A DNA stretch of 64,000 bases, taken from the NCBI RefSeq assembly GCF_016907925.1, contig NZ_JAFBCZ010000030.1, positions 1-64,000 on the forward strand, given 5' to 3'. A program made the translations under genes and the position numbers. Shown here in pieces: positions 1 through 9,024 of the stretch. Each line of letters begins with the position of its first letter. Position 1 is the first letter of the stretch. This stretch comes from Herpetosiphon giganteus. GTDB taxonomy: Bacteria; Chloroflexota; Chloroflexia; Chloroflexales; Herpetosiphonaceae. Under the pieces are notes generated by a model. It saw only the letters and a list, made by a program, of their open reading frames with translations. It made no database searches and had not been told where the DNA came from.

Positions 1-95
1 CTGGGAGTCATGGTGGTCCTTTCCTTGGTCTGTTGCATTTCCAAGTATAGTCCACCTGGCTCTCGTTAATTTTGCACCACTTTCGTTATACCACC

Positions 96-1091
96 ATGTT
101 AACCCTTCAAGATAATTACGGCGATCTCCTCACCAAGGGGGCGATGCTCGTGCGCGCCACCACAGAATCATCTCCGGACGACGAACAGTATCGGAGAGTC
201 ATAGAAGCCATGGTGAGGATTCGGATTGAGGGCGACGTACGAAAGGAAGTTCTCGCGTTCAAGCAATCGCTGGAAGCCCATGACGAGGATCTTCAGTTTC
301 AGCGTATCACGGCGGTTGGAGAGCGGTTCGTGACCTACGGTGCGGTGTTACGGCGCGCTATGCCATCGAACATTGAGCACTTTATAGCTGTCCTGCGACT
401 CTTTAATGAGAAGGTGGATACACTGTTGGGCTTATCCTTTGTCCAACACATCAGGGAGCACGAGAACGAAGCCAAACTATGTGAAGATCGCGCCTACCAC
501 CTCCGGAAGCGATCTCAATGGAAATTAACCTTTGTCCATTTTCTAGTAAACCGTCGGAACAAAGCCAAAATACGGGCAGCGCGGGCAGCCAACGACCAGT
601 ATCTGTCCACTGCGATAGCGAAAGGACCAAGCTCCGAAGCAACCGCTGCCTTTGTGCTGAGCATGCGCTGCTTCCTCGACGATAGCGAAGAATATTCGCT
701 GGAAAACCTCGCGCAACTCTACACCAGTGCAACAATTGGTACCGAGCATGCCAGCCGCTATCTCTCGAATCGATACATATTCGCTATTGCATTGGATGGA
801 GTTACGGAACTGGTTGATCGAGAGAAGGCCGTTGATACCGATGGGAACGTGATCGGCAGTATCGACAAGCCGCTAACCCAGCGGCAGGTGTTTGATCTGT
901 GGATCTATGGGGGTCTCTCGCACGCCAAGCGAACCAAAAAGCAGCGGTTTGACGCGCTCGTTGGCGACCCCGTGAAGCGGGCGCTGCTCTGGCAGAGCTT
1001 TGTTGATTGGCTGGATGAGTATTGTAGGCATTTGAGGGTGCAGAGCTATGTCAACAAAGCGATGCTCCTGGAGTTGGAAAAGCTTGTTTGA
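96..1091 (+). CDS. Hypothetical protein (331 aa)
   Basis: I do not recognise this protein. It appears soluble, has no signal peptide or membrane segment, and is rich in charged residues. A helical Arg/Lys-rich stretch lies around residues 150-175, and a Trp-rich C-terminal section contains the motif LWIYGGLSHAK. An in-frame TTG lies 24 bases upstream at 72; the ATG at 96 is preferred although neither start has a clear ribosome binding site. Codon choice is more mixed than in the following genes, which could mean transfer. It stands alone, with about 670 bases before rny. The reading frame is long and clean, so a real gene is likely, but no function can be proposed. Confidence 0.7.
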   Translation: MLTLQDNYGDLLTKGAMLVRATTESSPDDEQYRRVIEAMVRIRIEGDVRKEVLAFKQSLEAHDEDLQFQRITAVGERFVTYGAVLRRAMPSNIEHFIAVLRLFNEKVDTLLGLSFVQHIREHENEAKLCEDRAYHLRKRSQWKLTFVHFLVNRRNKAKIRAARAANDQYLSTAIAKGPSSEATAAFVLSMRCFLDDSEEYSLENLAQLYTSATIGTEHASRYLSNRYIFAIALDGVTELVDREKAVDTDGNVIGSIDKPLTQRQVFDLWIYGGLSHAKRTKKQRFDALVGDPVKRALLWQSFVDWLDEYCRHLRVQSYVNKAMLLELEKLV

Positions 1092-1635
1092 GATATGGGA
1101 AGCATTCCCTCGAAAATATGCATCCTGCGGGAAAAGCACAAAAAAGTCGAGGGCAGCATCCTCAAGGGTTGGTGGCTCCCGCTGCGGGCGCATCGGCCAG
1201 ATAGTTTGGATACGCTTGGCTTCGAAATCCCCAGTATTCGGCATCCAATCCAGCTTTTATTAAGCTTTTGTAACAATTTTAGATTAAAACTGCCAGCGCT
1301 ACGAACAAATGTGGTGCTGGCGGGCGATCATGCTGCGGTTTGCTATGCCAAACTAGGACCAACCAATGCCCAGCAACGAGCATTCATCCTGATGAGTGTA
1401 TAGGAATGTTAGGAAATATTTTACTTGTAAGGCTATGTTCAATTTAGCATAATGATCATAATTCTCCTCACAACTGAGCCAAGTTTAGAGAAAAATGCGC
1501 CTAAATGGAGAGAATATAGAGAAACTTGGAGAAAATATCCCCCATTAATCATCCCACATAAAGGGGATACGAAACTGCTTATGGTGTAGGATCAGAGGGA
1601 TAACACCAAGGGATTAATCTGTATCACGTATCAGC
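1092..1635. other. Long intergenic region before rny
   Basis: No convincing gene is seen here. A 102-codon frame at 1095-1403 on the plus strand has no binding site and no recognisable protein character. From about 1400 onward the DNA becomes AT-rich and contains runs such as GGAGAGAATATAGAG. It ends in the promoter-like boxes in front of rny. A small RNA or extra regulatory sites could be hidden here but nothing specific can be shown. Confidence 0.4.
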
Positions 1636-1664
1636 TTGACACTACCTAGCAAAACGTCTATGAT
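1636..1664 (+). promoter_or_regulatory. Sigma-70-type promoter for rny
   Basis: A perfect -35 box TTGACA (1636-1641) is followed after 17 bases by TATGAT (1659-1664). The predicted start of transcription is near 1671, giving a leader of about 90 bases before the rny GTG at 1761. The match to the housekeeping sigma factor consensus is strong; use in vivo is inferred. Confidence 0.7.
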
Positions 1665-1760
1665 ACGGCAGGAAACGGAATTCTTAGCAATCTCTTAACA
1701 CAGCTTATCATCGTGCCATTTCGTCGGTGAACCTTAACAATTGAGCCAGGAGGAAACCCT

Positions 1761-3290
1761 GTGGACTTTATCCTTCCAGCTCTGGCTTTACTCATTGGCC
1801 TAGCTGCAGGCGCAGGCGGTGCCTATGTTTGGTTAACAAAAAAATCTGGTGTAGCACTCGCCCAAGCTGAAGCAGCAGCACAACTACAATTAGAACAAGC
1901 CAAGACTGAGTACAAACAATTGCAATTAAAAGCCCGCGAAGAACAACAACAACTGCGGGAAGTTGGTGAAAACGAACTCCGCGAAGCCCGTTTACGCTTG
2001 CAAAAACAAGAAGAACGGGTCAATCGCAAAGAAGAAACCCTCGAACGTAAGCTCGACCAAACCGAAAAGCGCGATCGGCAGTTAGGCCAGCGCGAGCGAG
2101 CGGTCGAAAACTTACACAGCGAAGCCGAACGCCTCCGCACAGCCCAACAAGCTGAGCTGGAGCGGGTCGCAGGTCTCACTAACGAACAAGCACGTGAAAT
2201 CATTCTGACTCGTGTTGAACAAGAAACCCGTGCCGAGGCTGCTCGCCGCATCCACGAAATCGAAGCGGCAGCAAAGCTCGATGGTGACCGCATTGCACGC
2301 AAAATCGTTGGGTTGGCGATCCAACGCTGTGCATCGGATTATGTCGCCGAAATTACTGTAAGCACGGTACAACTGCCCAGCGAGGAACTCAAAGGACGGA
2401 TTATCGGGCGCGAAGGCCGCAATATTCGGGCCTTCGAACAAATTACCGGTGTCGATATTATCGTCGACGATACGCCCGAAGCGGTCACGCTCTCATGTCA
2501 CGACCCAGTACGTCGTGAAGTGGCTCGCCTAACCCTGAACCGCCTGTTGAAAGACGGTCGGATTCACCCCGCCCGCATTGAGGAAGTCGCTGATAAAACC
2601 CGCCAAGACCTTGAGCAAATAATCCGCGAAGAAGGCGAACGCGTGGCCTACGAAGCCAACGTCCAAGGCCTTCATCCAGATCTTATGAAGATTCTGGGGC
2701 GGTTGAAATATCGTACCAGCTACGGCCAAAATGTGTTGCAACATTCGTTAGAATGTGCCTTTTTGGCAGGAGCGATGGCAGCAGAACTGGGCGCGAATGT
2801 GCAGGTTGCCAAGACCGCAGCCCTGCTCCATGATATTGGAAAAGCCATTGACCACGATGTACAAGGGCCGCACGCGTTAATCGGCGCTGATATTGCCCGA
2901 CGGCTTGGCCGCAACGCGGCGGTAGTTCATGCAATTGCTGCCCATCATAACGATGAGGAACCTCAAACTGTTGAGGCCTTTCTTGTTCAAGCCGCCGATG
3001 CCATCTCTGGTGGTCGCCCAGGTGCCCGCCGCGAGACCATCGATCTCTACATCAAGCGGCTCGAAGCTCTTGAACATGTCGCCACATCGTTTCCTGGTGT
3101 TCAACGGGCATTCGCAATTCAAGCAGGTCGGGAAGTTCGGGTGATGGTGCAACCCGATGCGCTTGACGATCTCGAAAGTATCCATTTGGCCCGCGAAGTG
3201 GCCAAAAAGATCGAGAGTACCCTGCAATATCCAGGTCAAATCAAAGTTACCGTCATCCGCGAAACCCGTGCGGTTGATTATGCACGGTAA
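1761..3290 (+). CDS. rny: Ribonuclease Y
   Basis: RNase Y is a membrane-anchored endoribonuclease that starts mRNA decay. This 509-residue protein has the full family order: an N-terminal membrane helix (about 4-25), a long charged coiled coil (about 30-190), a KH RNA-binding domain with the loop [10 protein letters not shown] (about 212-221), and an HD domain whose catalytic His-Asp pair is in LLHDIGK (H357, D358). Length is as usual for the family. The start is GTG with a strong AGGAGG at 1749-1754; no better upstream start exists. It is followed by spoVS after 128 bases, and a TTGACA/TATGAT promoter lies upstream. Identification is secure. Confidence 0.97.
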   Translation: MDFILPALALLIGLAAGAGGAYVWLTKKSGVALAQAEAAAQLQLEQAKTEYKQLQLKAREEQQQLREVGENELREARLRLQKQEERVNRKEETLERKLDQTEKRDRQLGQRERAVENLHSEAERLRTAQQAELERVAGLTNEQAREIILTRVEQETRAEAARRIHEIEAAAKLDGDRIARKIVGLAIQRCASDYVAEITVSTVQLPSEELKGRIIGREGRNIRAFEQITGVDIIVDDTPEAVTLSCHDPVRREVARLTLNRLLKDGRIHPARIEEVADKTRQDLEQIIREEGERVAYEANVQGLHPDLMKILGRLKYRTSYGQNVLQHSLECAFLAGAMAAELGANVQVAKTAALLHDIGKAIDHDVQGPHALIGADIARRLGRNAAVVHAIAAHHNDEEPQTVEAFLVQAADAISGGRPGARRETIDLYIKRLEALEHVATSFPGVQRAFAIQAGREVRVMVQPDALDDLESIHLAREVAKKIESTLQYPGQIKVTVIRETRAVDYAR

Positions 3291-3324
3291 GTAGGCGAAG
3301 CTCTGTGTCTGAGGGAGCGGGCAA

Positions 3325-3343
3325 CGCTGGCCCAAAACCAGCG
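3325..3343 (+). other. Small hairpin between rny and spoVS
   Basis: CGCTGG and CCAGCG form a 6-bp stem, with flanking G-rich and C-rich runs that can lengthen it imperfectly. There is no T-run behind it, so it could be a partial terminator, a processing site or an mRNA-stabilising hairpin rather than a strong terminator. Confidence 0.35.
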
Positions 3344-3418
3344 CCCTTCCCCTCAACCTGAGAAGGCGCGATGCGTGCATGACAGCAATCTCTACCGTTC
3401 CTTTTCAAGGAGGCAGCA

Positions 3419-3769
3419 ATGGCGTATCAACTTGATCGCTTTAGCAACGACGACCAACGGACCACTTCAGCCGATGCGCCCAGCAATGCTGGCGCAGTAC
3501 ACAACGATGCAGAAGTTTTAAAGGTCTCAACCCGTTCACGCCCATCGGCAGTAGCCGGGGCCATTGCCGGAGTTATTCGCGAAGCTGGCCATGCCGAAGT
3601 TCAATCAATTGGCGCTGGCGCAACCAATCAAGCGATTAAAGCGGTTGCAATCGCACGTTCATACCTTCAAGAAGAAGGCATCGATATTGTTTGCGTCCCC
3701 TCGTTTATTGATGTTGCCATCGATGAAGAGGAACGCACGGCAATTCGCTTGTTGATCAAAAAAGGCTAA
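3419..3769 (+). CDS. spoVS: Stage V sporulation protein S family
   Basis: SpoVS is a small Alba-like nucleic-acid-binding protein first known from Bacillus sporulation and present in many non-sporulating bacteria. The 116-residue protein has the conserved core from residue 34 on, with KVSTRSRP, AGAIAGV, GAGATNQAIKA and FIDVAIDEEERTAI, which matches the whole of the usual 86-residue protein. The N-terminal 33 residues are a polar extension not found in the Bacillus protein. The start has an AAGGAGG at about 3407-3413. The gene follows rny in the same direction, suggesting a shared role in RNA or nucleoid biology, which is inference. Identification is firm. Confidence 0.93.
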   Translation: MAYQLDRFSNDDQRTTSADAPSNAGAVHNDAEVLKVSTRSRPSAVAGAIAGVIREAGHAEVQSIGAGATNQAIKAVAIARSYLQEEGIDIVCVPSFIDVAIDEEERTAIRLLIKKG

Positions 3770-3817
3770 AGCAGGTTGAGGCGGTTGCATGCCGAGCAAT
3801 TGCTGTTGGCACCATTA

Positions 3818-3860
3818 ATCAAGGCGATTGGGCTGATGCTCGATCGCCTTGATGCATTTT
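3818..3860 (+). terminator. Rho-independent terminator after spoVS
   Basis: A perfect 11-bp inverted repeat, ATCAAGGCGAT (3818-3828) and ATCGCCTTGAT (3843-3853), is followed by GCATTTT. It sits between spoVS and the converging small gene and could serve both strands. Confidence 0.7.
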
Positions 3861-3863
3861 AGG

Positions 3864-4175
3864 CTACATCTGAAACCCACCAGGGTTCTGAATTTTGTTG
3901 GTAAACCAGTAGCGAAAATCAGCAACATGGCGGCTGAGCTTGGCGCTCAATTCTTGCCATTCGTTGCTTTGTAAAAATGAGCGTAGTTCAATCTCTTCAT
4001 CCGAGGTAATCCCCAAAATCATCTCTGGAGCCTCAGGCGTTCCGCCCAGCGAAAGCCAAGCATCGCTAATTGCGCCATGCTTCATCAGAGCAGGAACAAA
4101 CTCACTCGTAACATACTCAAGATGAGCTTGCTCGCGCCCTTCTGCTATATTCCAACTCATCAGTAGTTTTATCAT
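3864..4175 (-). CDS. Hypothetical protein (103 aa)
   Basis: A small soluble protein beginning MIKLLMSWNI and containing FVPALMKHG and a Trp/Tyr-bearing C-terminus. The pattern resembles small alpha/beta-barrel (dimeric ferredoxin-like) proteins that handle single-substrate oxygenase-type reactions, but this is only an impression. The start at 4175 is chosen over an upstream in-frame start because the extra 28 residues look non-coding. No clear ribosome binding site is seen. It converges on spoVS across a shared terminator. Confidence 0.65.
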   Translation of the reverse strand: MIKLLMSWNIAEGREQAHLEYVTSEFVPALMKHGAISDAWLSLGGTPEAPEMILGITSDEEIELRSFLQSNEWQELSAKLSRHVADFRYWFTNKIQNPGGFQM

Positions 4176-4344
4176 AGTTCTATTGTAGCAGAATTCACAC
4201 CCAGCGGCAGCATTTAGACCTGCTTTAACAGCCAAATGGCCGAGGGTCGTGGGTCGCAATATAGGCCTGATTATCCATTGATTGCGCCAGTTGCTTGGTG
4301 TAGGCTAGGGCTATTGGTTCACTTGGTTTACGACAGGTGGCTCT

Positions 4345-6006
4345 ATGTCGATCAACTGCTATGCATGTCAAACCGTTGTGGCTGCAACGGATGTTCGTTG
4401 CCCACAATGCCATCAACCCTTGCTGCTGCGCAATCGCTATCGGGTCAAAAGCCTGCTCGGCCAAGGCGGTTTTGGCGTGGTTTACGAAGCATTCGATGTC
4501 GATTTAGCCCGCCATTATGCGATTAAACTGATTACCGCCAATTCGCCAGCCATGCGCGAACAGGTCACAGTCGAGGCCCAAATTCTGGCCCAACATGCCC
4601 GCCATTTGCCCTTCATTCCCGAAGTTTATGATATTTGGAGCGAGGGCAACGTCATTGCCTTGGTGATGGAGTTTGTCAGCGGCACAACGGTTGGTTCATT
4701 AATCGAGACTCACGAGCGCTTGGCGGCAACCATGGTCGAGCATTTTTTAACCGTGATGCTGAGCCAATTAGCGCAATTGCATGCGCTCAATATTATTCAT
4801 CGCGATATTAAGCCCGAAAATATTAAGCGCACCGCCGATGATCGCCTTGTGTTGCTCGATTTTGGCATTGCCAAACGCAGCCAAAGCACTGAAACCGCCG
4901 CCAAAGCGTTTTCGCTTTTTTATGCCTCACCTGAGCAATCGCGCGGACGTGCCACCGATGCCCGCTCCGACTTGTATAGCCTTGGCGCAACCGCCTACCA
5001 CATGCTAACCGGCCATTCGCCAGTTCCAGCAGAATCACGCATTTCCGGCCATATTCGGCTGCGTCGCCCGAGCGAGTTGGCCGATAATGTGCCAGCAGGG
5101 TTAGATGCACTTATGTTGCAATTGCTGGAGCTTGATCCGAATAAACGGCCTGATACAGCCGAAAAAGCCTTGCAATTGCTCAAAAACCCGAGCAAAACCA
5201 GCCAAACTATCAACGAAAACAATACAATTCGCGGGCCACAACTGGTTTCGAGTGCAGGCAAAGCGACGATTGCGCTCAACACACCAAGCCTCGCCGAAGC
5301 GCCAGCAGCCAAAAGCAAAGCCCGTTGGTATATCGGCATTCTTGGCTTGTTGGTTGTGGTTGGCTTAATTGGCACCCAAGTTATGTTGAGCATGCGCTCG
5401 GCTGGTGCAGCCGATTCGACCGCCACGGCTCAGGTTATTGCAATTATTAATTTGCCATCGACTGAACCAACTGCCAACATGGTTCCCACTACGAGTGAGC
5501 CAACCATTGAACCAACTGTCGAGCCAAGTCAAGTGCCGCCAACCATTGAACCGACGATCGAGCCAAGCCAAGTGCCACCAACCGCTGAACCAACGATCGA
5601 GCCAACCCAAGTCTTAGCCCCAGAAATTAGCCAATTGGCAGATTTGATCAATCAATTTCGCAGCCAAAATGGGCTACCACCCTTACTGCTGCAACCGCAA
5701 GTGCAAAGCGTGGCCCAAGCCCATAGCGACGATATGGCCAACAACAACTATTTTAGCAACAGTACCCCTGCTGGCCAAACAATTGGCGATTTGCTGCGCC
5801 AAGCCAATCACATTAGCAGCTTCTGGAATGTGCATATTAGCGCTGGCCATAGCAACGCCCAAGCCGCCTTCGATGCGCTGATCAACGACCCAGGCTTGCA
5901 GGCCGATTTGCTCAGCCCCAACATTAGCGAATTTGGCATTGGTCATGCCCAAAATGCCCAAGCAACCTACGGCCATTATTGGGTCGTTGTCTATAGCCAA
6001 CCCTAA
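4345..6006 (+). CDS. Membrane Ser/Thr protein kinase with extracellular CAP domain
   Basis: A 553-residue fusion protein. Residues 1-25 form a zinc-ribbon (Cys5, Cys8, Cys19, Cys22). Residues 32-280 form a Hanks-type kinase with GQGGFGVV, Lys61, HRD at 152-154, Asn159, DFG at 172-174 and ASPE. A membrane helix follows at about 328-349, then a Thr/Pro/Glu linker with repeats of PTIEP and SQVPP (about 372-422). The C-terminal 125 residues are a CAP/SCP domain of the YkwD type (LINQFRSQNGLPPL, QAHSDDMA). Kinase residues are intact, so it should be active inside the cell, with the CAP domain outside. The CAP domain may sense or bind an envelope ligand (inference). The start has an AGGTGG site. 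Confidence 0.92.
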   Translation: MSINCYACQTVVAATDVRCPQCHQPLLLRNRYRVKSLLGQGGFGVVYEAFDVDLARHYAIKLITANSPAMREQVTVEAQILAQHARHLPFIPEVYDIWSEGNVIALVMEFVSGTTVGSLIETHERLAATMVEHFLTVMLSQLAQLHALNIIHRDIKPENIKRTADDRLVLLDFGIAKRSQSTETAAKAFSLFYASPEQSRGRATDARSDLYSLGATAYHMLTGHSPVPAESRISGHIRLRRPSELADNVPAGLDALMLQLLELDPNKRPDTAEKALQLLKNPSKTSQTINENNTIRGPQLVSSAGKATIALNTPSLAEAPAAKSKARWYIGILGLLVVVGLIGTQVMLSMRSAGAADSTATAQVIAIINLPSTEPTANMVPTTSEPTIEPTVEPSQVPPTIEPTIEPSQVPPTAEPTIEPTQVLAPEISQLADLINQFRSQNGLPPLLLQPQVQSVAQAHSDDMANNNYFSNSTPAGQTIGDLLRQANHISSFWNVHISAGHSNAQAAFDALINDPGLQADLLSPNISEFGIGHAQNAQATYGHYWVVVYSQP

Positions 6007-6041
6007 ATCATTGCCCTTTTGCATGCCCATGGTATGATCGC

Positions 6042-6071
6042 TTGACAAGCCTACTACATTCAGGCTAAGAT
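6042..6071 (+). promoter_or_regulatory. Promoter of the lacI-type gene
   Basis: TTGACA at 6042-6047 and TAAGAT at 6066-6071 are 18 bases apart. The palindromic operator lies directly downstream, over the expected transcription start, which is where a repressor would act. Confidence 0.6.
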
Positions 6072-6075
6072 GCTC

Positions 6076-6089
6076 TGAAAACGTTTCCA
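6076..6089. promoter_or_regulatory. LacI/CcpA-type operator
   Basis: TGAAAACGTTTCCA is a near-perfect 14-bp palindrome centred on CpG, the hallmark of LacI-family operators, and matches a CcpA cre-like pattern in all but one position. It lies between the -10 box and the gene for a LacI-type regulator, so autoregulation is likely. Binding by that particular protein is inference. Confidence 0.6.
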
Positions 6090-6113
6090 TGGCTCATTCG
6101 AGAGGACACCCCC

Positions 6114-7124
6114 ATGGCATATACGATTAAAGATGTGGCAAAACGGGCGGGGGTTGGCATCGCGACAGTTTCGCGGGTGCTCAACGAATCGCCGAACGTC
6201 CTGCCGGAAACTCGGGCCAGAGTTTTGGCGGTCATTGACGAGCTTGGCTATCGGCCAAATCATGCTGCGCGGCAATTAGTAACTGCCAAAACCAACGCAA
6301 TTGCAATTATTCTGCCCTTCCTCACGCGGCCATTTTTTATTGAAGTTCTGCGCGGCATTGAATCGGTTGTAGCCAATTCCGAATATCAGCTGATTATTTT
6401 CAATGTTGATTCGCCTGAGCAACGCACGCGCTACTTCAATACGCTGCCATTTTTGGGCCGCACCGATGGCTTGTTGATTGTTTCGCTACCCTTAGCACCG
6501 CCCGAAATTAAACGCCTGCAAGCTGCCAACTTACCCGCCGTGATGATCGATACCCAAGCTGGCAATTTGCCTTCGGTGGTCGTCGATAACGTAGGCGGCG
6601 CATTCAAGGCGGTCGAACATCTGATTAGCAAAGGCCATCAACGAATTGGCTTTGTCTCAGGGCAGTTGGAGCCAGATTTGGGCTTTACGGTCAACCGTGA
6701 TCGACAGCGTGGCTACGAGGCTGCCTTAACCGCCCATCATCTGCCAGTGCAGGCCAAATATCTGCGAGCTGGCTTTGACCGCCGCGATTGGGGCCATCAG
6801 GCAGCGCTTGAATTGCTCGATTTGGCCGAACCGCCAAGCGCAATCTTTGCTGCCAACGACGATCTGGCGTTTGGGATCATTGATGCCCTGCGCGAACGTG
6901 GCTTGAAAGCTGGCGACGATCTAGCAGTGGTTGGCTATGATGATCTTGAAATGGCTCAGCTAATTGGTTTGACCACGATTCATCAGCCAATGGAGCAGAT
7001 GGGGCGCAAAGGAGCAGAGGTGCTGCTCGCAGCGCTCAACGAAGGCACGCGCCGCCCAACCTTGCACACCTTGCCGGTCAACTTAATTGAACGCGCCAGC
7101 AGCGTCAAGCCAAGCAAGGCCTAA
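6114..7124 (+). CDS. LacI family transcriptional regulator
   Basis: A 336-residue one-component regulator. Residues 1-50 are the LacI helix-turn-helix with hinge (TIKDVAKRAGVGIATVSRVLN), and the rest is a periplasmic-binding-protein-like sugar sensor ending in a typical TTIHQPMEQMG segment. The next gene, 12 bases downstream, is a PfkB sugar kinase, so the ligand is probably a sugar such as fructose or a derivative. An operator-like palindrome and promoter lie just upstream. Family assignment is secure; the ligand is not known. Confidence 0.93.
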   Translation: MAYTIKDVAKRAGVGIATVSRVLNESPNVLPETRARVLAVIDELGYRPNHAARQLVTAKTNAIAIILPFLTRPFFIEVLRGIESVVANSEYQLIIFNVDSPEQRTRYFNTLPFLGRTDGLLIVSLPLAPPEIKRLQAANLPAVMIDTQAGNLPSVVVDNVGGAFKAVEHLISKGHQRIGFVSGQLEPDLGFTVNRDRQRGYEAALTAHHLPVQAKYLRAGFDRRDWGHQAALELLDLAEPPSAIFAANDDLAFGIIDALRERGLKAGDDLAVVGYDDLEMAQLIGLTTIHQPMEQMGRKGAEVLLAALNEGTRRPTLHTLPVNLIERASSVKPSKA

Positions 7125-7135
7125 GAGGAGATCGT

Positions 7136-8086
7136 ATGACACAGGCGTTATGTCTTGGTGAATTATTGGTTGATTTTGTGCCAACTGAAGCTGGCTTGGG
7201 CGTGGCAAATACACGATTATGGCAACGAGCAGCTGGTGGTGCACCGGCCAATGTTGCGGTAGGCTTGGCTCGCTTGGGCGTGAGCAGTGGTTTTTTGGGT
7301 ATGATCGGAGCCGATAGCTTTGGCGATTTTCTGGCTGAGACCTTGACTGCCCACCAAGTTGACATCCAAGGGTTGCGGCGCATCGAGCAGGCCCGCACTG
7401 CTTTGGCGTTTGTGGCTTTACAAGCAGATGGCGAGCGTGATTTTATGTTCTATCGCCATCCAAGCGCCGATATGTTTTTTGCGCCAAGCGATCTTGATCC
7501 ACGCCAATTTGCTACGGCCAAGTTGCTGCACTTTGGCTCGCTGAGCGCCAGCAACGAGTTGGGCTATCAAACAACGTTGCGGGCAATTGAGTTGGCGCAA
7601 GCCAATGACATGCTGCTTTCGTTTGATCCCAATTTGCGGGCAGCGCTCTGGCCCTCGTTGGAAGCAGCGCGCAGCATCATGCTGAAACTGCTGCCGTATG
7701 CTCACATCATCAAACTTAGCCGCGAAGAAGCCGAATTTTTGACCGCGTTGGCCGACCCGTTGGCGGCGGCGCAAAGTTTGTGGCATGAACGTAGCCAAGT
7801 GATTGTGGTAACCGATGGCAGCGCAGGCTGTTGGTATCAGACAGCAACTGGATCAGGACGGATTGCCGCGCCCACGGTGCAGGCGATTGATGCAACTGGC
7901 GCGGGCGATAGTTTTGTGGCCTGTTTGCTAGCGCAATTGATTCAGCAACCAGCCTTGGCCCATGATCAAGCAGATTTTGAACATGCGTTACAGCGGTCAT
8001 CGATTGCCGGAGCCTTAGCCACCTTGGTGCGCGGCGCGATTCCCGGGCTACCAACAATGCAGCAAATCGAGCAATTTCGGCAATAA
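7136..8086 (+). CDS. PfkB family carbohydrate kinase (fructokinase-like)
   Basis: The ribokinase/PfkB fold phosphorylates sugars with ATP. In this 316-residue protein the N-terminal signature GGAPANVAVGLARLG (about 34-48) and the C-terminal anion-hole signature DATGAGDSF (252-260), with the catalytic base Asp258, are complete. The opening CLGELLVDFVP is typical of fructokinases. It follows the LacI-type regulator by 12 bases with an AGGAG binding site, forming a two-gene unit. No transporter is nearby. Fructose as substrate is likely but not proven; other PfkB sugars are possible. Confidence 0.9.
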   Translation: MTQALCLGELLVDFVPTEAGLGVANTRLWQRAAGGAPANVAVGLARLGVSSGFLGMIGADSFGDFLAETLTAHQVDIQGLRRIEQARTALAFVALQADGERDFMFYRHPSADMFFAPSDLDPRQFATAKLLHFGSLSASNELGYQTTLRAIELAQANDMLLSFDPNLRAALWPSLEAARSIMLKLLPYAHIIKLSREEAEFLTALADPLAAAQSLWHERSQVIVVTDGSAGCWYQTATGSGRIAAPTVQAIDATGAGDSFVACLLAQLIQQPALAHDQADFEHALQRSSIAGALATLVRGAIPGLPTMQQIEQFRQ

Positions 8087-8119
8087 TAGAATATTGGCTT
8101 TGCTAAGCCAAATCGTAGT

Positions 8120-8146
8120 GCCAGCAACCAAAAAGCGGTTGCTGGC
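8120..8146 (+). terminator. Hairpin after the sugar kinase gene
   Basis: GCCAGCAACC (8120-8129) and GGTTGCTGGC (8137-8146) form a perfect 10-bp stem with a 7-base loop. Only a short TTCCAATT follows, so termination may be partial. Confidence 0.6.
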
Positions 8147-8250
8147 TTCCAATTAACCCCAATTTAGCCAAAATCCGCTTGTGATAAACAAGACCAAACG
8201 CTGATGGTATGGTACAATTCGGCGCGAGATATATGTTGTGAAATAAGTGT

Positions 8251-9024
8251 ATGAAACCACGAATTATTGCAGTAGCAAATCAAAAAGGCGGCGTTGGCAA
8301 AACCACCTCGACCGTGAATATCGCTGCGGAGCTTGTAGCCCGCGGCCAACGGGTGTTGGTGATCGATCTTGATCCCCAGGGCAATGCCACGACCAGTTTG
8401 GGAATTAATAAAAAAGCGCTTAAAGCCACGGTCTACGATGTGCTTTTGGGCAATGCACCAACCGAAATTGTTGTCACCGCAACTGGGCGTGAGCAATTGC
8501 AGATGTTACCAGCAACGGTTGAACTGGCTGGCGCAGAAGTTGAATTAGTCGATGAGCATCGGCGTGAGCATCGTTTGCGTGATGCCTTGGCTCCGATTGG
8601 ATCATCCTTCGACACGATTATAATCGATTGCCCGCCCTCGTTGGGCTTGCTGACCTTGAACGCCTTATGTGCAGCGCATGGAGTTATTATCCCATTGCAA
8701 TGCGAATATTTGGCCTTGGAAGGCTTGGCGCAGCTCAAAAACACCATCGATTTGGTGCGCACATCGCTCAATCCCGATTTGAATATTTTAGGGGTGGTGA
8801 TGACGATGTACGATGGGCGGACGAATTTGGCGCAACAGGTCGTGGCCGAAGTGCGCCAATATTTCCCGCAACGCATTTTTAATACCTTAGTTCCGCGTTC
8901 GATTCGCTTGAGCGAAGCCCCCAGCCATGGCCAAACGATTCGCGAGTACGACCCAGCAAGCAAAGGCGCGCTGGCCTATAGCATGTTGGTCGATGAACTA
9001 AGTCGCAGGCTGGAGGCAGCATGA
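8251..9024 (+). CDS. parA: ParA/Soj chromosome partitioning ATPase
   Basis: ParA is a Walker-type ATPase that works with ParB and parS sites to segregate the chromosome. The 257-residue protein carries the deviant Walker A box KGGVGKTT (12-19), the DLDPQGN motif and the IIDCPPSLG motif. It overlaps parB by four bases (ATGA), so the two are translated together. A TACAAT box lies near 8213, but no good -35 box is seen. No parS-like 16-mer or dnaA boxes were noticed beside it. Identification is firm. Confidence 0.95.
   Translation: MKPRIIAVANQKGGVGKTTSTVNIAAELVARGQRVLVIDLDPQGNATTSLGINKKALKATVYDVLLGNAPTEIVVTATGREQLQMLPATVELAGAEVELVDEHRREHRLRDALAPIGSSFDTIIIDCPPSLGLLTLNALCAAHGVIIPLQCEYLALEGLAQLKNTIDLVRTSLNPDLNILGVVMTMYDGRTNLAQQVVAEVRQYFPQRIFNTLVPRSIRLSEAPSHGQTIREYDPASKGALAYSMLVDELSRRLEAA

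Noticed and set aside
1095-1403. 102-codon frame after the first gene
   Set aside because: No ribosome binding site, no protein-like composition and it overlaps an opposite frame of similar size.
8087-8250. Replication origin next to parAB
   Set aside because: No dnaA, rpmH or gidB genes and no cluster of DnaA boxes were seen; parAB alone is not enough.
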